Below are positions 34,487-46,040 of a DNA stretch of 64,000 bases, piece after piece. The notes beneath the pieces were generated by a model, which worked only from the letters and a program-made list of their open reading frames with translations, was not told the DNA's origin and searched no databases. Source of the stretch: Vermamoeba vermiformis. Taxonomy: Eukaryota; Tubulinea; Echinamoebida. The stretch's first letter is position 1, and each line of letters opens with the position of its first letter. The stretch is taken from assembly GCA_045837725.1 (NCBI GenBank), contig JBEWZL010000022.1, forward strand, positions 62,001 through 126,000, written 5' to 3'. The translations under genes and the position numbers were made by a program.

Positions 34487-34605
34487 TAAGAGGATACCTA
34501 AAATTTAAACTAACCCAATAACTTCTTTATACAACGATTATTACAATCATCGTTAATGCTTAAAATAACAATAAACCGAGCGCAGCAACGACTCCACAAG
34601 CGATA

Positions 34606-36262
34606 CTAACCGATAGCAGAGATTTTTTCACCTGCACTAACGTTGCTCGGCGAAGAAGAGGACGGAGAGTCGTTATTATTGCCATTTGAAGGTGCGTTAT
34701 GGTCAATATAGAGCGGAGTATTAGGCGCTAAGCCTGTGTCAATTGCAAGACTTCGTTCCACGCTTGGTACTTTGGCGCAGTCCGATCCGTTCTCAACAGC
34801 ATTAATCCGCGACTCTAACAATAATATTATTATTATAGCAACAAATTTGCTATTTATTCTGATTTTTGTATTTACAAACTTACACGGGGTTTGGATTTGG
34901 TATTTACATTTGGATGCGTTGCTTGAGCAGCACAATTATATTCCTAATTTGGAAATTTAGGACGTTAAACTACCTTCTTGGGCGATAGCATTTGTTTTTG
35001 AGGTGTTGAAGTTGCGCCAAACGAGTTTGGAGGACTATTAGTCTCGCGCGAAAAATCAATATTGCTTCTAAACGCATTGCGCAGCATTTTTGGATTGCCA
35101 GCGACGTCTGTTGCAAATTGCGTGAAAAAACTCAAAAAATCCGTGTTGCTACTGCACGCTGCGAGAATTTGTTGTAAGTTGAGCAGATCCTTCTTGTCAA
35201 CATCAATGTTGTCAAACAAAGTGTCTACATCCGCTGGCAATTCTTTCAACCACTCGTCTTGGGACTTAGGATCGATTCCCAAAGAATTCCCTAATTTGGA
35301 ATATTAGCAAGATATAATAATAATTTGAAAGTTGCGGATGCACGCGATCCGAAAAATCATTTGAACGTCTCGCGATATTGATAGTTAATTAGTGCAATAA
35401 TATACTTACAAACTACTTGACTCTGCCACACAATAAAATTTAAAAGTTCTTGGCGACCAAGCAAATTATTATCTAAAAAAGGAAAATTAGTAAAGATCCA
35501 GCACGCGTACCATAATGAACATTAATAAGGACAATAAAGTCGTCATATTACTACTTGCCATCAACATCCAATAATTTGAAAAAAGTTTCGACCTTCTCGT
35601 TGACTGAGCCGCCAAATTGGATGCACCAAAACAACATCCACTCTAGAATATCAACAGTGCCGTCATGGCTTCTATCCATCACTATTTTATGCACATATTA
35701 GTATAAAGTCGCGATTACAGAGCGATAAATTTCGGTTGGTTATGATTTCTGCAAGAAAATTCAAACGAAAGCGGATTCATTTTTAGAAATCTTAAAAAAT
35801 CTTTGCAAAAGTAATGAATCGTCGTGCATTTACATAGTAAATTAATTATTATATTTTAATAGGCAATAATAGCCTGATATAATGTCGGTAGATCTGTCAT
35901 TTATATTTTTAAATTTCGGAAATTGATTAATTTTAATTACCTTTAGCTAATTGAAGTGCGTAAGTGCCCAATGTTTCTTTAAATAATAATTCTATGAATC
36001 GCAAGGGCACTCGAAATTTATCCGCTTGGTTGGCGTGCATCTTTTCAAAAAGCAATCTGTTGCAGTAAGTATCAATTAAAATACTGTAGGGATACGTGCG
36101 CAATAATATTTTGGTAATTAATAATATAAAACTGATATTAAATTACATTACGCACCTAAACTGATCGAAGATTTGTGGCGAGACTTTATATTTATTTCGC
36201 ATCTGTAATAAAGCCTCCTCGACTTGATATTTCATCAAGCCTCCACCAGGTTGGTTACCCAT
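34606..36262 (-). CDS. EF-hand protein with long C-terminal extension
   Basis: ATG at 36262 (MGNQPGGGLMKYQVEEALLQ; Gly2 would allow N-myristoylation, though the site is not a strong match). Helical exons follow (LLFEKMHANQADKFRVPLRF, LLFKETLGTYALQLAK). One clear EF-hand is DRSHDGTVDILEW and a second, weaker one begins LLDVDG and continues DNNLLGRQELLNFI after an intron. The layout recalls calcineurin-B/NCS-type sensors. The C-terminal third (LPADVDTLFDNIDVDKKDLL ... NIDFSRETNSPPNSF) and an Asn/Ser-rich tail (NGNNNDSPSSSSPSN) are not part of that family. Two introns use unusual acceptors (TCCAAATTAG). The last exon's junction (donor GTGTAAG or GTAAGT) is uncertain. Confidence 0.72.
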
Positions 36263-36499
36263 AGCTATATAATAAATATATATACAAAATTCGGCTCTTG
36301 TGTTTGCCGAACAGGCGCAAGAAAGATCTGAATCAAAAACACGAAAAAAAATATTTTTGTGAGCGCGGGATCACACCTCCGCTTATTAATTGATACGAAA
36401 TGGTATCTTTCACTCAATGCGTTTATTATTTAGTTTATACAAGCTATTATATCAATTTTGATGGTGATCCAGATTCGGATGCGCCACCAATGTTCGTAA

Positions 36500-38516
36500 T
36501 TATACGTGATTTCCTTTCCACGTGGGTGCGTACAATGTTATAAATACGATAATAGCGTACGCCTTCATTATCATGCGTACCACACCCCGATCCCACTCTA
36601 CGAGGTACTTCCAGTCCCACCGCCTTGACGAGGCCATGTACGTGAAACAATTCAACGCAATGATGTTAACGCACATCGCCGCGTAACAGACCGAGTTGTC
36701 GAACCATCTGAACAGAATAGCGCCAGTTCTGATGCTGTCCACTGTGAGTTTCCAATCGTTCAAAGTGAGCACTAACGCGATGGCAATAAGTGCTGGTGCC
36801 GCGCGTCTCCAAGTGAGTTTAGCATTCCAATGGAAAGTATACTCGAACATCAACACTGTGTAGATAAATACGAAGGCTACCATGCCAACCACCGCGTAGT
36901 ACGTCAAAAAGTAGGGGTAGACCAAGAGCGACAGGGCCACAAAGCCAGTCCAAAATATCGCCGCAGCTTTTTTGTATATAGGCTCCATAGTTCGTGAGTG
37001 ATTGAATTCAATGACCATCAAGACATTCACAAACATGTTCAACAGAAAAGCTATGGGGCCGAACCAGATCTTGGCTGTCGCTAAGTACTCTGAATGCAAC
37101 ACATCATGCACGATCAGTGGCACGAACATGAACGCAAGCACTTGCAAGATATCCGAGTTGAGTGGCACGAACCCTAAAATAGTTCACATTAGTACGAACT
37201 GACGCGTGAAAAATATTTTAACACATCTTTTGCTGACGTTGTTCAAACTGAAGAATGATGCTTCAATATAACATTATATAATTGTCCGTCGTAGCATTAT
37301 TTTTTGAAATTTTGAAGATAAAGTTTTGCTGATAAAGGTAGATCCGGATCCACTTTTTAAATTTACTAATAAAACTTTAAGGCATCACCAAAGCCGTCAG
37401 GCCCGAATAGTTTTTAAGATTAAAATACAAAACGATATTATATTGATACAATTGATAATGACGACCGATAGTGCAAGTACTTACAGAAATATTTTTTAGG
37501 ATGTCTATCGCGCACGCTGTACACCTTCTGCTGTAGCAAACCGCGCTTAGTTTGATCAAAATAATCTGCCAAATCAAACATGCAGTCCAGAGAGGCGTAA
37601 TAATCCATCGACTTCCAATCTAAATTTGGCACCGTTTGTTCTGCAAATCGAATTTCGTACGTCTGCCCCACATCGATGCTGATTCTATCGGGAGCTACAT
37701 TAAGATTGCCTTTACTGCCAAATGTCTTAATAATAAACCTAAATAAGGAAATTTTAGTTTAGTTTCGAAAAATTATTTGAAAAAAAAAGTCTTACTTGTC
37801 CATATCAACGGTCTTATTATCGCCAAGAGCCTTATCAGTATTAAAAGCTTGTAGTACAATATTTAACCAAGTAGGGTTAATTTCCAGTAATTGTTTGCCG
37901 TGCTTAATCGCTAAGGCTCGATCTCGTAACAACCATTGCTTAGGATAGTTTGGCTACAAACATTAAGTTAATTTAGAACATTGTGAGTATAGAATACTAA
38001 TATTATCTTACCTCGTCTAGCCATATAGGCTCGTAACTTAAATTTTTTGTGCCAGCGTAAGGCAGTTTAGTAAATTTCATCCTGAATCGACGTCAGCATG
38101 CAATAATACTAAAAAAAACAATACTCACTGTAGATCATAAGCATCTAATACTGAATTTTCTACGGTTGGTTTAGTTGCGTGATGCCGCCAGTATTTGCTG
38201 ACCAAGCGACAGTCGAGTAAAGCAGCCGGATCCAAAAAAGTCATCATGTGCTCCATAATTTCCTAAAATAATAATTTAAAATTATATTATTAATAAGGTT
38301 AATTGTTCTTACAAAGTCATGACGTTCGAGATTATTTTACAAATGTAAAATTTAAATTCAATATTCGTTGAGACTTACAGCTGGCAAAGTTTGATCAATC
38401 ACTGCTTCGCTAGGATAAACGTAATAATTTTTAGTGACCTTATCGATCACCTTTTTCAGAAAGTGAACGAGTAACGCTCCCAAGATCAAATTGAATCCGA
38501 CAAAAGTCCACAACAT
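36500..38516 (-). CDS. Membrane F-box/7TM protein, array member 1
   Basis: Start set at ATG 38516 by comparison with three paralogues that begin M(L/V)WT; an in-frame ATG at 38561 would add 15 residues. N-terminal anchor LWTFVGFNLILGALLVHFL, then YPSEAVIDQTLPA, then an F-box-like exon (EIMEHMMTFLDPAALLDCRL, VSKYWRHHATKP). Mid exons carry WLLRDRALAIKHGKQLLEIN and a domain ending RDRHPKKYF. The last exon is about seven TM helices starting VPLNSDILQVLAFMFVPLIV and HDVLHSEYL, with DWKLTVDSIR and the C-terminal APTWKGNHV. This member is the most divergent of the four. I know no family with this order. Fusion of an F-box to a polytopic domain suggests a membrane-fixed SCF receptor, which is inference. 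Confidence 0.75.
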
Positions 38517-38679
38517 CGTTAACTCATCTAAATTTACTGTAATTTGTCTTGATAGTGTCACTCTTTCGCGCTGTATATTAAATACGATGATAAAAAAAAC
38601 GCAGGTCTTGAACGGCTAAATTTAATAATTTTAGGTTTATTTGAACCGTTAATAACCAATACAGTCAAGCATATTTAAT

Positions 38680-40410
38680 TTACAAATGATTTCCCCGCCA
38701 CGTTGGAGCAACTAAAGTCATCAATATAACAAAAGCATAGCAATTTCTAAGAATCCGTACGGTTTCGCGATCCCATTTAAAAAGGTAGCTCAAACCAAAG
38801 CTATCCTTTTCAACCCATCCCAAAAAGTTATCAATAATGAAGTGCAGCAGTATAATGCAGTAACAAAACGTATTCTCGAACAACGTTCGAAATATTGTCA
38901 GATCTCGAACCGACTCCACGACCAACTTCCAATCGATCATCAAGAAGATCAGTAATGCTCCAGTAATGAAGACCTGCCATTTCTTCTTCGTCATGCCTCT
39001 ATCATAATACGATCGGAAGTATTCTTTGCTGAGCATGGTGTACACGAACATTAGTCCAAGCAGTCCAACGCCTGCAAATACACTCATCGATGCTGGGTAC
39101 GCGAGCCACGTTAACAACATATAGGCAGAGAGATATATAGTCCATGTGAGTAAGAACTTCATCGAGGGTCTGTCGCCGTTAAAACCCGCAAATACACGAG
39201 CGATGAAGAGCTGGAGGCAGAACGAGACAATGAACATAATTTGACCAAACCAGCTCTTGATTGTTGGCAAGTAGTTCGAATGTAACGCATCGTGCACAAT
39301 CATTGGTGCAAGCAAGAAGAGCAACACGTGCAAAAACTTGTTGTTCAGTGGCACAAAATCTATTGGATCCGTTAGTCTTGCGAACCAATTTTGTCGATTG
39401 CCTCATAGCCAATGAAACTACATATAATACACTTACAAAAGTACTTTGTCGGGTTGATGGGGCGATAAGAATACAACTTGACGTCGTCTCCGTAATAAGT
39501 CGTTGACAAATCAACCCTAGAATAGCTCGAATAATCGGCCAACATGGGGGGAAGAAATGCACACACATCAAACAAAATATCGGCGGTGGACTGTGGCTGA
39601 GTGTCGTGCCAATCAACTGACGTCTCGTCAAACATTAACTTTGCATCAAATCTCGCGTCCGAAATGTTGAATTGCCAAGGCTTGGTGCCCTTATACCCCA
39701 CCTCGAGCATTAAATACTTGCGTATACCTGATGAATACAAGTTGATATTTGAATTTGCTTACTTTTTTTCGGCTTTGACTTGCGGCCAGTTTGGGCTACG
39801 GAGTAATGTTTGCATCAATCCCACGATCAGGTCAGCTCCGTATTTGCTCGCAATAGCTGCTGCACGAACAAAGTGCGCACCTCGAGTTCGATCAGAGCTC
39901 AACATTTGTTCAATTTGATCCTCGGGTATTGCAACGCCTTTCGCTTGAAGCGAGTGGTATACTTCACGAAGTCTGACAAGAATTAGTAAGCGCGTGCAGC
40001 ACTTTATTTCATCATACCTGTATCTAGCCTGCGCAGCTACTTCTGTTTCTACGGTTGGTTTAATTGCATGATGACGCCAGTACTTGCTTACAAGGCGACA
40101 TTCGATCATGGCACGCGGATCCAAAAAAGTCATCATGTGCTCCATTATTTCCTGATAATATTTTTAATATTATCTATATATTACAGAGTGATTGGTTGAT
40201 GATTAAAATATCGGTATTTTGAAATACAACAGAAATTAAAATTGGTCTTTAATTTGATCTGAGTTGTTTTACCTGAGGAAGCACTTGATCGATCACTGCA
40301 TCGCTTGGATATACAAAATATGCATCTTTGACTTTATCAACAACTTTCTTGAGAAATTGAATGAGCACGAGCGACACAGCCAACAAGAACGCCGCTAGTG
40401 TCCACAACAT
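38680..40410 (-). CDS. Membrane F-box/7TM protein, array member 2
   Basis: ATG at 40410 (MLWTLAAFLLAVSLVLIQFL), then YPSDAVIDQVLPQ and the F-box exon MEHMMTFLDPRAMIECRL, VSKYWRHHAIKPTVE. A helical segment (LVRLREVYHSLQAKGVAIPE, FVRAAAIASKYGADLIVGLM) leads to a beta-rich exon (YKGTKPWQFNISDARFDAKL, MFDETSVDWHDT, DVKLYSYRPINPTKYF). The TM exon (38680-39361) has HDALHSNYLPTIKSWFGQIM, LAYPASMSVFAGVGLLGLMF, DWKLVVESVRDLTIFRTLF and ends APTWRGNHL. A stretch of 158 bp (38837-38994) differs from member 4 at only three sites. Confidence 0.78.
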
Positions 40411-40709
40411 TTTTACTGGCGCTTGGATTTGCTAGTACTATAAATTGTTAAATAATAAATAGCAAAATAATATCACGTCAGTTGTTCATCATTTGTTTCA
40501 AATAAAATTTGATGAAACGACAAATTTACCTTTTCCGCTTACGGTACCTGATAGTACTAGTAAAAAAACTATATGTCGACGTAAGCTGCTCATTTTTGTT
40601 TCGTAAACTAAGCTTCGGCGACGAAAAGCATCTTTATTTTACATGCAGGCTTTGATCCAATTCCTCGACGCAGACCAGCAACGTTTAATAATACAACTTT
40701 ATTTATGGC

Positions 40710-42383
40710 TTACAAATGATTTCCACGCCACGTTGGAGCAATTAAAGTCATCAATACAACGCTCATGTAGTTATTTCTTAGTGTTACAAATGTACCAGAT
40801 TCCCACGTGATCAAGTGCCGCCAGTGAAAGCCGTACTGTTTAATACTACTCAAAAAGTTGAAGAATATGAATAGTAGCAGTACTATGTTGTAATGAACCG
40901 TGTTGTTGAACAACGTTCCAAAAAAGGTTAGATCCATAATTGACGCCACGACCAACTTCCAATCGATCATGAAGAATATCATTGACAATCCAATTATCAG
41001 CACCTGTATTTTCTTCTTGCCCAGCGCCCGACTGCCGTATGGAAAGAAATACTCCTTAGCGAGGAGATAGTAAAAGAACATGAGAGCTTGAACACCAATG
41101 CCTGCAAACACACTCATCGATGCTGGGTACGCAAGGTACGTCAGAAGTATGTAACTGATGGAGAATACGGCCAGTGCGATTTTGAAGTCTCTAGCAGGCG
41201 TATACTCGCGAATGAAAGCGTGGACTATTAGGAGCTGTAAAATTACAGCACAGATGAACATGATTGGTCCAAACCAGCTCTTGATTGTTGGCAAGAAATT
41301 CGAGTGTAGGATATCGTGCGCGATCATTGGTGCAAATAAAAATATCAGCACGTGAAACATTTTAGCGCTCAACGGAAGGAAGTCTATTCGCAATAAAAAA
41401 TTAGTGTTAGTATTAAAGGCTGTAAAAAAAAAGTGCGAAATTTCGCTCAACTTACAGAAGTACTTTGGCGCATTGATAGGTTCGTACATGTACAACTTGA
41501 CGTCGGTAGGGTTGTAGGCAGGGAAGGGAGACGTGTCCAGGACTAAATTATAAGTAAACGTCTCTTCCCACTCTACTGTGGCCTCATCGAACATCGGCTT
41601 TGTGCCGACGAAATTGTTTGACAACGAAAAATGCCACGGAGCGTAAGAATTGTACCCACTGGTTAAAAGGAAATACCTTTGTATTAAACGATTAATAAAG
41701 ACGCGGTAAATAATAACTACGTACTTTTTTTTCGCTTTCAGTTGCGACCAATCCACGTGAGTGAAAATGTGGTGCGATAGCTCTGACTCCGCAAAAATCA
41801 AATCTGCCCCGTGCTTGCTGGCAAGTGCTGAAGCGCGAAGAAAAAATGAGTCCTTTGTGGCCCTCGACCGCGTCATCATAGCTTCAATTTCCTGGTTGGC
41901 AATCGTAATGCCATTCTCATTAAGCTCGCGGTACACTTCGCGCAACCTTGGCAGGCTATGATTAGCTCAAATAACGCCTTAAACACCGTACCTTTGTCGA
42001 GCCCGCTCTAGTGCTTCCATTTCTATATTTGGTTTGGTCGCATGATGATGCCAGTACTTGCTGACAAGGCGACATTCGATCATGGCACGCGGATCCAAAA
42101 AAGTCATCATGTGCTCCATAATTTCCTGATAATATTTTAATATTATCTATATAATATATCGCTATCGATTCTCTATTAAAATATTGATCTAACGCAATTC
42201 AACCGAAATTAAAATTAGTCTTTAAATTTGATCCGGGTGCTTTACCTGAGGAAGCACTTGATCGATCACTGCATCGCTTGGATATACAAAATATGATCTT
42301 TTGACTTTTTCCACAAACGCTTTAAGAAAATGAACGAGTAACAGGGACAAGATCAGCAAGAGTACCGCGAGAGTCCACACCAT
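40710..42383 (-). CDS. Membrane F-box/7TM protein, array member 3
   Basis: ATG at 42383 (MVWTLAVLLLILSLLLVHFL), YPSDAVIDQVLPQ, then F-box exon (MEHMMTFLDPRAMIECRL, VSKYWHHHATKPNIE). The segment LREVYRELNENGITIANQEI, ASALASKHGADLIFAE is followed by YNSYAPWHFSLSNNFVGTKP and DVKLYMYEPINAPKYF. TM part: LPLSAKMFHVLIFLFAPMIA, HDILHSNFLPTIKSWFGPIM, DWKLVVASIMDLTFFGTLF, APTWRGNHL. Two introns (about 41670-41728 and 41390-41455) are multiples of three and free of stops, so one open frame runs from 41945 to 40710 and unspliced forms would still be translated. Confidence 0.77.
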
Positions 42384-42563
42384 CTTTGCTTTGAGCTAGA
42401 ATACCGGTTAAACGCCTGCTTGTTATCTACAATAATATCAAAATATTATTTTGCGTCGCACTGGTTGAAACAAAGCGCTTTACGTCTGGTCATTTTCATT
42501 GAAATTATTCAGTTGCGCAATACTTTTTTAAACTGGTGATTGTTATGAACATTTATTTATGCC

Positions 42564-44275
42564 TTACAAATGATTCCCACGCCATGTTGGAGCGATTAAC
42601 GTCGTTAGTATAACAAAAGCGTAGCTTTTTACGAGAGCCCAAACCACCAAAGGATCCCAAGCGAATAAAAGTCGCCAATTAGCGCGGTGGTTTTGAACGA
42701 GAGCTAAGAAGTTAGCCATCATGAAGTGCAGCAGTATAATGCAGTAACAAGACGTATTCTCGAACAACGTTCGAAATATTGTCAGATCTCGAACCGACGC
42801 CACGACCAACTTCCAATCGATCATTAAGAAGATCAGTAATGCTCCAGTAATGAAGACCTGCCATTTCTTCTTCGTCATACTCTTATTGTTGTACGGCAGG
42901 AAGTATTCTTTGCTGAGCATGGTGTAAACGAACATGAGAGCTTGCACACCAATGCCTGCAAACACACTCATCGATGCTGGGTACGCAAGGTACGTCAGGA
43001 GTATGTAGCTGATGGAGTATACGGCAAGTGTAATTTTAAAGTCATTCGCGGGCAGTTGATATCGCATTAAACTGCGAACCAGCAAGAGCTGCATTACTAC
43101 AGCCCAGATGAACATGATTGGTCCAAACCAGCTCTTGATTGTTGGCAAGAAATTCGAGTGTAATGCATCGTGCACAATGATTGGTGCGAATAAGAACAGC
43201 AGTGTGTGTAGCAGCTTGTGGTTCAATGGAATGAAATCTACGAATGACGTGCAAAGTTAGTTGACACGTGTCACTTTGAAATGACGCGTAGGTGGTGCTC
43301 AATACTTACAAAAGTATTTTGGCATGTCGTGTGGGCGATACAAATACAACTTGACATCTTGCTGGTTGAACATCGGCAATTTCTTTGTATCAATCATAAT
43401 ATCAGCTGTTGTCCAATTGGCGGTGTCGTGCCAATCTACTGACGTCGTGTCAAACATTGGAATCGTGCCAAACTCGTAATTTGACACGCAAAACTGCCAC
43501 GGTACTTCGCATTTACGGCCCAAAATCAACAAAAAGTATCTGTTAATAAATATTTAGTTGCGTTCAGTAATATTAAAAAGATACCACTTATAACACATAT
43601 TTGTAACATATACTTACTTCTTGTTGAAATTTGCTCGGTTCCACTTGTCCCTTTCTAAAATAAATTTGCAAGCCGAATCCGCAACAACCAACTCCGCGCC
43701 ATGTTTACTCGCTATAGCTGAAGCACGAACAAAAGACATATCTTTGGTGAGCTTAGATTCCATTAAGTAATTGATTTCGTCCCTAGAAATGTACAATTCT
43801 GACCTGATCTCAGCGAACACTTCACGCAGCCTTACAAGAGCACTATTAGCTTTGTTAATGTTCAGAATATCGTACCTTCGTCGAGCCCGTGCTAGTACTT
43901 CCATTTCTATATTTGGTTTGGTTGCGTGATGATGCCAGTACTTGCTGACAAGGCGACATTCGATCATGGCACGCGGATCCAAAAAAGTCATCACGTGCTC
44001 CATTATCTCCTAAAATAAAAATAATGTAAATGGTGCATATTTTAGGCTTGATAAAAGCTATGAATTAAGGTGAGCGCCAAAATCTTTTTAGAAAAAATCT
44101 TTTTTTAAATTAGCTGGCCGTGCCACGCTGCTCATACCTCGGGAAACGCTTGATCGATTATTGCATCGCTTGGATAAGTATAATTTGATTTTTTGACGCT
44201 ATTCGCAACCTTCTTGAGGAGGTTGACTAGTGCCAGCGACAAGATCAGCAAGGATGCTGCAAGAGTCCACAACAT
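42564..44275 (-). CDS. Membrane F-box/7TM protein, array member 4
   Basis: ATG at 44275 (MLWTLAASLLILSLALVNLL), F-box exon MEHVMTFLDPRAMIECRL, VSKYWHHHATKPNIEME. Then LVRLREVFAEIRSELYISRD, FVRASAIASKHGAELVVADS; beta exon EVPWQFCVSNYEFGTIPMFD, DVKLYLYRPHDMPKYF; TM exon with HDALHSNFLPTIKSWFGPIM, LAYPASMSVFAGIGVQALMF, DWKLVVASVRDLTIFRTLFE, APTWRGNHL. The TM exon is a mosaic: one stretch is nearly identical to member 2, the adjoining one to member 3. Confidence 0.78.
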
Positions 44276-44612
44276 CTTTGCTACGTTGTGCTACGTTGCT
44301 ACTCGTAGCATCGTTTATTATTGCCATTGTACAACAAATTTCAACGTCAGCTATTGTGTCAGTCCCGTCTCAATTGTTATTTATCTGAAAATCAGCTTGT
44401 GACCGTTGAAATTTATCAAATCGATACTAAACAACACGGACCTCATTGTTGCTATACCTACAAAAGAATAACACGACTTGTGAGACGGTGTTGGGTGAGG
44501 AGCTCGATCTGGCTGCTTTCCGCAACAATCCGTTTTATTCGAAGATATTTACAAGGACAAAATTGATTATATAATATAATTATATTGCATATGGTAATAA
44601 GAAAGGCTAATG
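44276..44612. other. Intergenic, F-box array / deaminase
   Basis: Promoter of array member 4 and 3' region of the deaminase gene. Open frames on the plus strand (44193-44566) show no signal or domain. A duplicated GCTACGTT (44280-44300) is the only small repeat seen. Confidence 0.4.
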
Positions 44613-45552
44613 TCAGTCTAGAACTTTCGGAGCGGAGATGACCTCCAAATCTGCAGGACAGCTCAGAGAGAGGTCCGCAAAATTCATACTACGACGTCTA
44701 TGACTGCTATTATGATGGTGGTGAGTATTGTGCACGGGCCAGAACTCCGCATGGATCGCGGCAGCTTCCTCTTCAAAAACTGGGCCGATGACTTGCGACA
44801 AAAATGTAAGAATTATTGCAAACCCATAATTAATATTATTTACGGCTATTTTCTCTGCATTTGACTTACTTTCAATTTTGTAGCCCGCTTTGTTGCAGAT
44901 CTCGCTGAATGTCATCAGAGGCGGAGCTTGAAACGAAGTGAAATTTAGCAACTAGAAGATATTCATATATTTAATTATATGGTACGTACTTCTATGAGCA
45001 AGCTTATGAAACTCTTTCGCTGAGCAAGCAAATACGACGCGTCGGATACCGGCGAGCATTATCGCGCCAGCACACATGATGCACGGCTCTGTCAACAGTA
45101 TTATTAATATCAACTGTCATATAGCATTATAGAGATCCCGTACCCGTGCTGCTGTACAATGTAGCTTCATTTAGCTGCCTTTGCGATATTTTTTGGGATG
45201 CTTTTGAGACCAGATTGAGACAAGAATGCTTCGTGCAATCGTTTATCTATAGTACGACATATCGTAAGTCACTTTCTATTGCATCTTATGCGAAATTGAA
45301 TAGCACAAGCTAGATTTACCTCTCGAGCGGTGTTCTTTGCCATCACCATTATTTCGCCATGTTCATTGGCCAACAACGCGCCAAATGGATAATTATTGTT
45401 CTGAACATATCAAAAGAATATTAGACCGTTGTTTAATGGTACATGAGTCCTAGATCTCACGCGGATTTGAAACCTACCTTGACGGCAGCGGTAGCTAGTT
45501 CGATAGCTCCTTTAATGCAATCTATATCGCTCTTCTTCAATTCAGCTTCCAT
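44613..45552 (-). CDS. CDA-fold deaminase-like protein lacking the catalytic Glu
   Basis: Start 45552 (MEAELKKSDIDCIKGAIELA). The fold is that of guanine/nucleoside deaminases (COG0590-type): NNYPFGALLANEHGEIMVMA, NLVSKASQKI, ATLYSST, EPCIMCAGAIMLAGIRRVVF, and the C-terminal VIGPVFEEEAAAIHAEFW typical of guanine deaminase-like proteins. The zinc ligands His and PCxxC are present, but the HAE motif reads DCTKHSCLNLV, so the proton-shuttling Glu is Cys. Exon phase there is unambiguous (acceptor ACTATAG). It is predicted to be inactive or altered. The end has a His-rich tail (HNTHHHHNSSHRRR) not usual in the family. Six exons. Confidence 0.82.
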
Positions 45553-46040
45553 TCCTTAATCGGTGGTGCTTCTATCGAAGTGCACTGACTCAAACCAAGT
45601 TTTTTATCTACTTTTGTTATGGACTCACGGAAAATTAAAATAAAGGCGAAACTTCGATGACATTCTAGAAATTTGTGCCGTAACTCACCCGATAAGGTGC
45701 TAATTGTCGATAAGATGAGCAAACACCATGGGATTGCAACATGATGCGGAGTATATCTGAATCCGTTCGATCCGATTAAATCGCCGCGCGTAACAACGTT
45801 GTTCCCAGTGCTCCGCTTCGATCTTAGTTAACTATCATTACATCAGTTGTTTGTCATTGCCTTTACAAGTCATTAAGCGAAATGGAACGGGACGCGTGAG
45901 TTCAAACAGAAATTTTCCTCATCTGAGGAATTCACCACAAGGAACCAGGAAATTGGCTTAAAAATCTTTTTTAATTAACGTGGTTCAAATTCTGATCCAC
46001 TGCGTAATCTCTGGAAACAAGTTCTGTGTGCAACCCCAAG
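45553..46040. other. Divergent promoter region, deaminase / ATAD3
   Basis: Spacer of 488 bp. The minus frame at 45537-45722 overlaps the deaminase start and is a shadow. No repeat or RNA gene seen. Confidence 0.4.

Noticed and set aside
38517-38561. Upstream ATG for F-box/7TM member 1
   Set aside because: The three paralogues start at the position equal to 38516 (MLWT/MVWT); the extra 15 residues have no counterpart.
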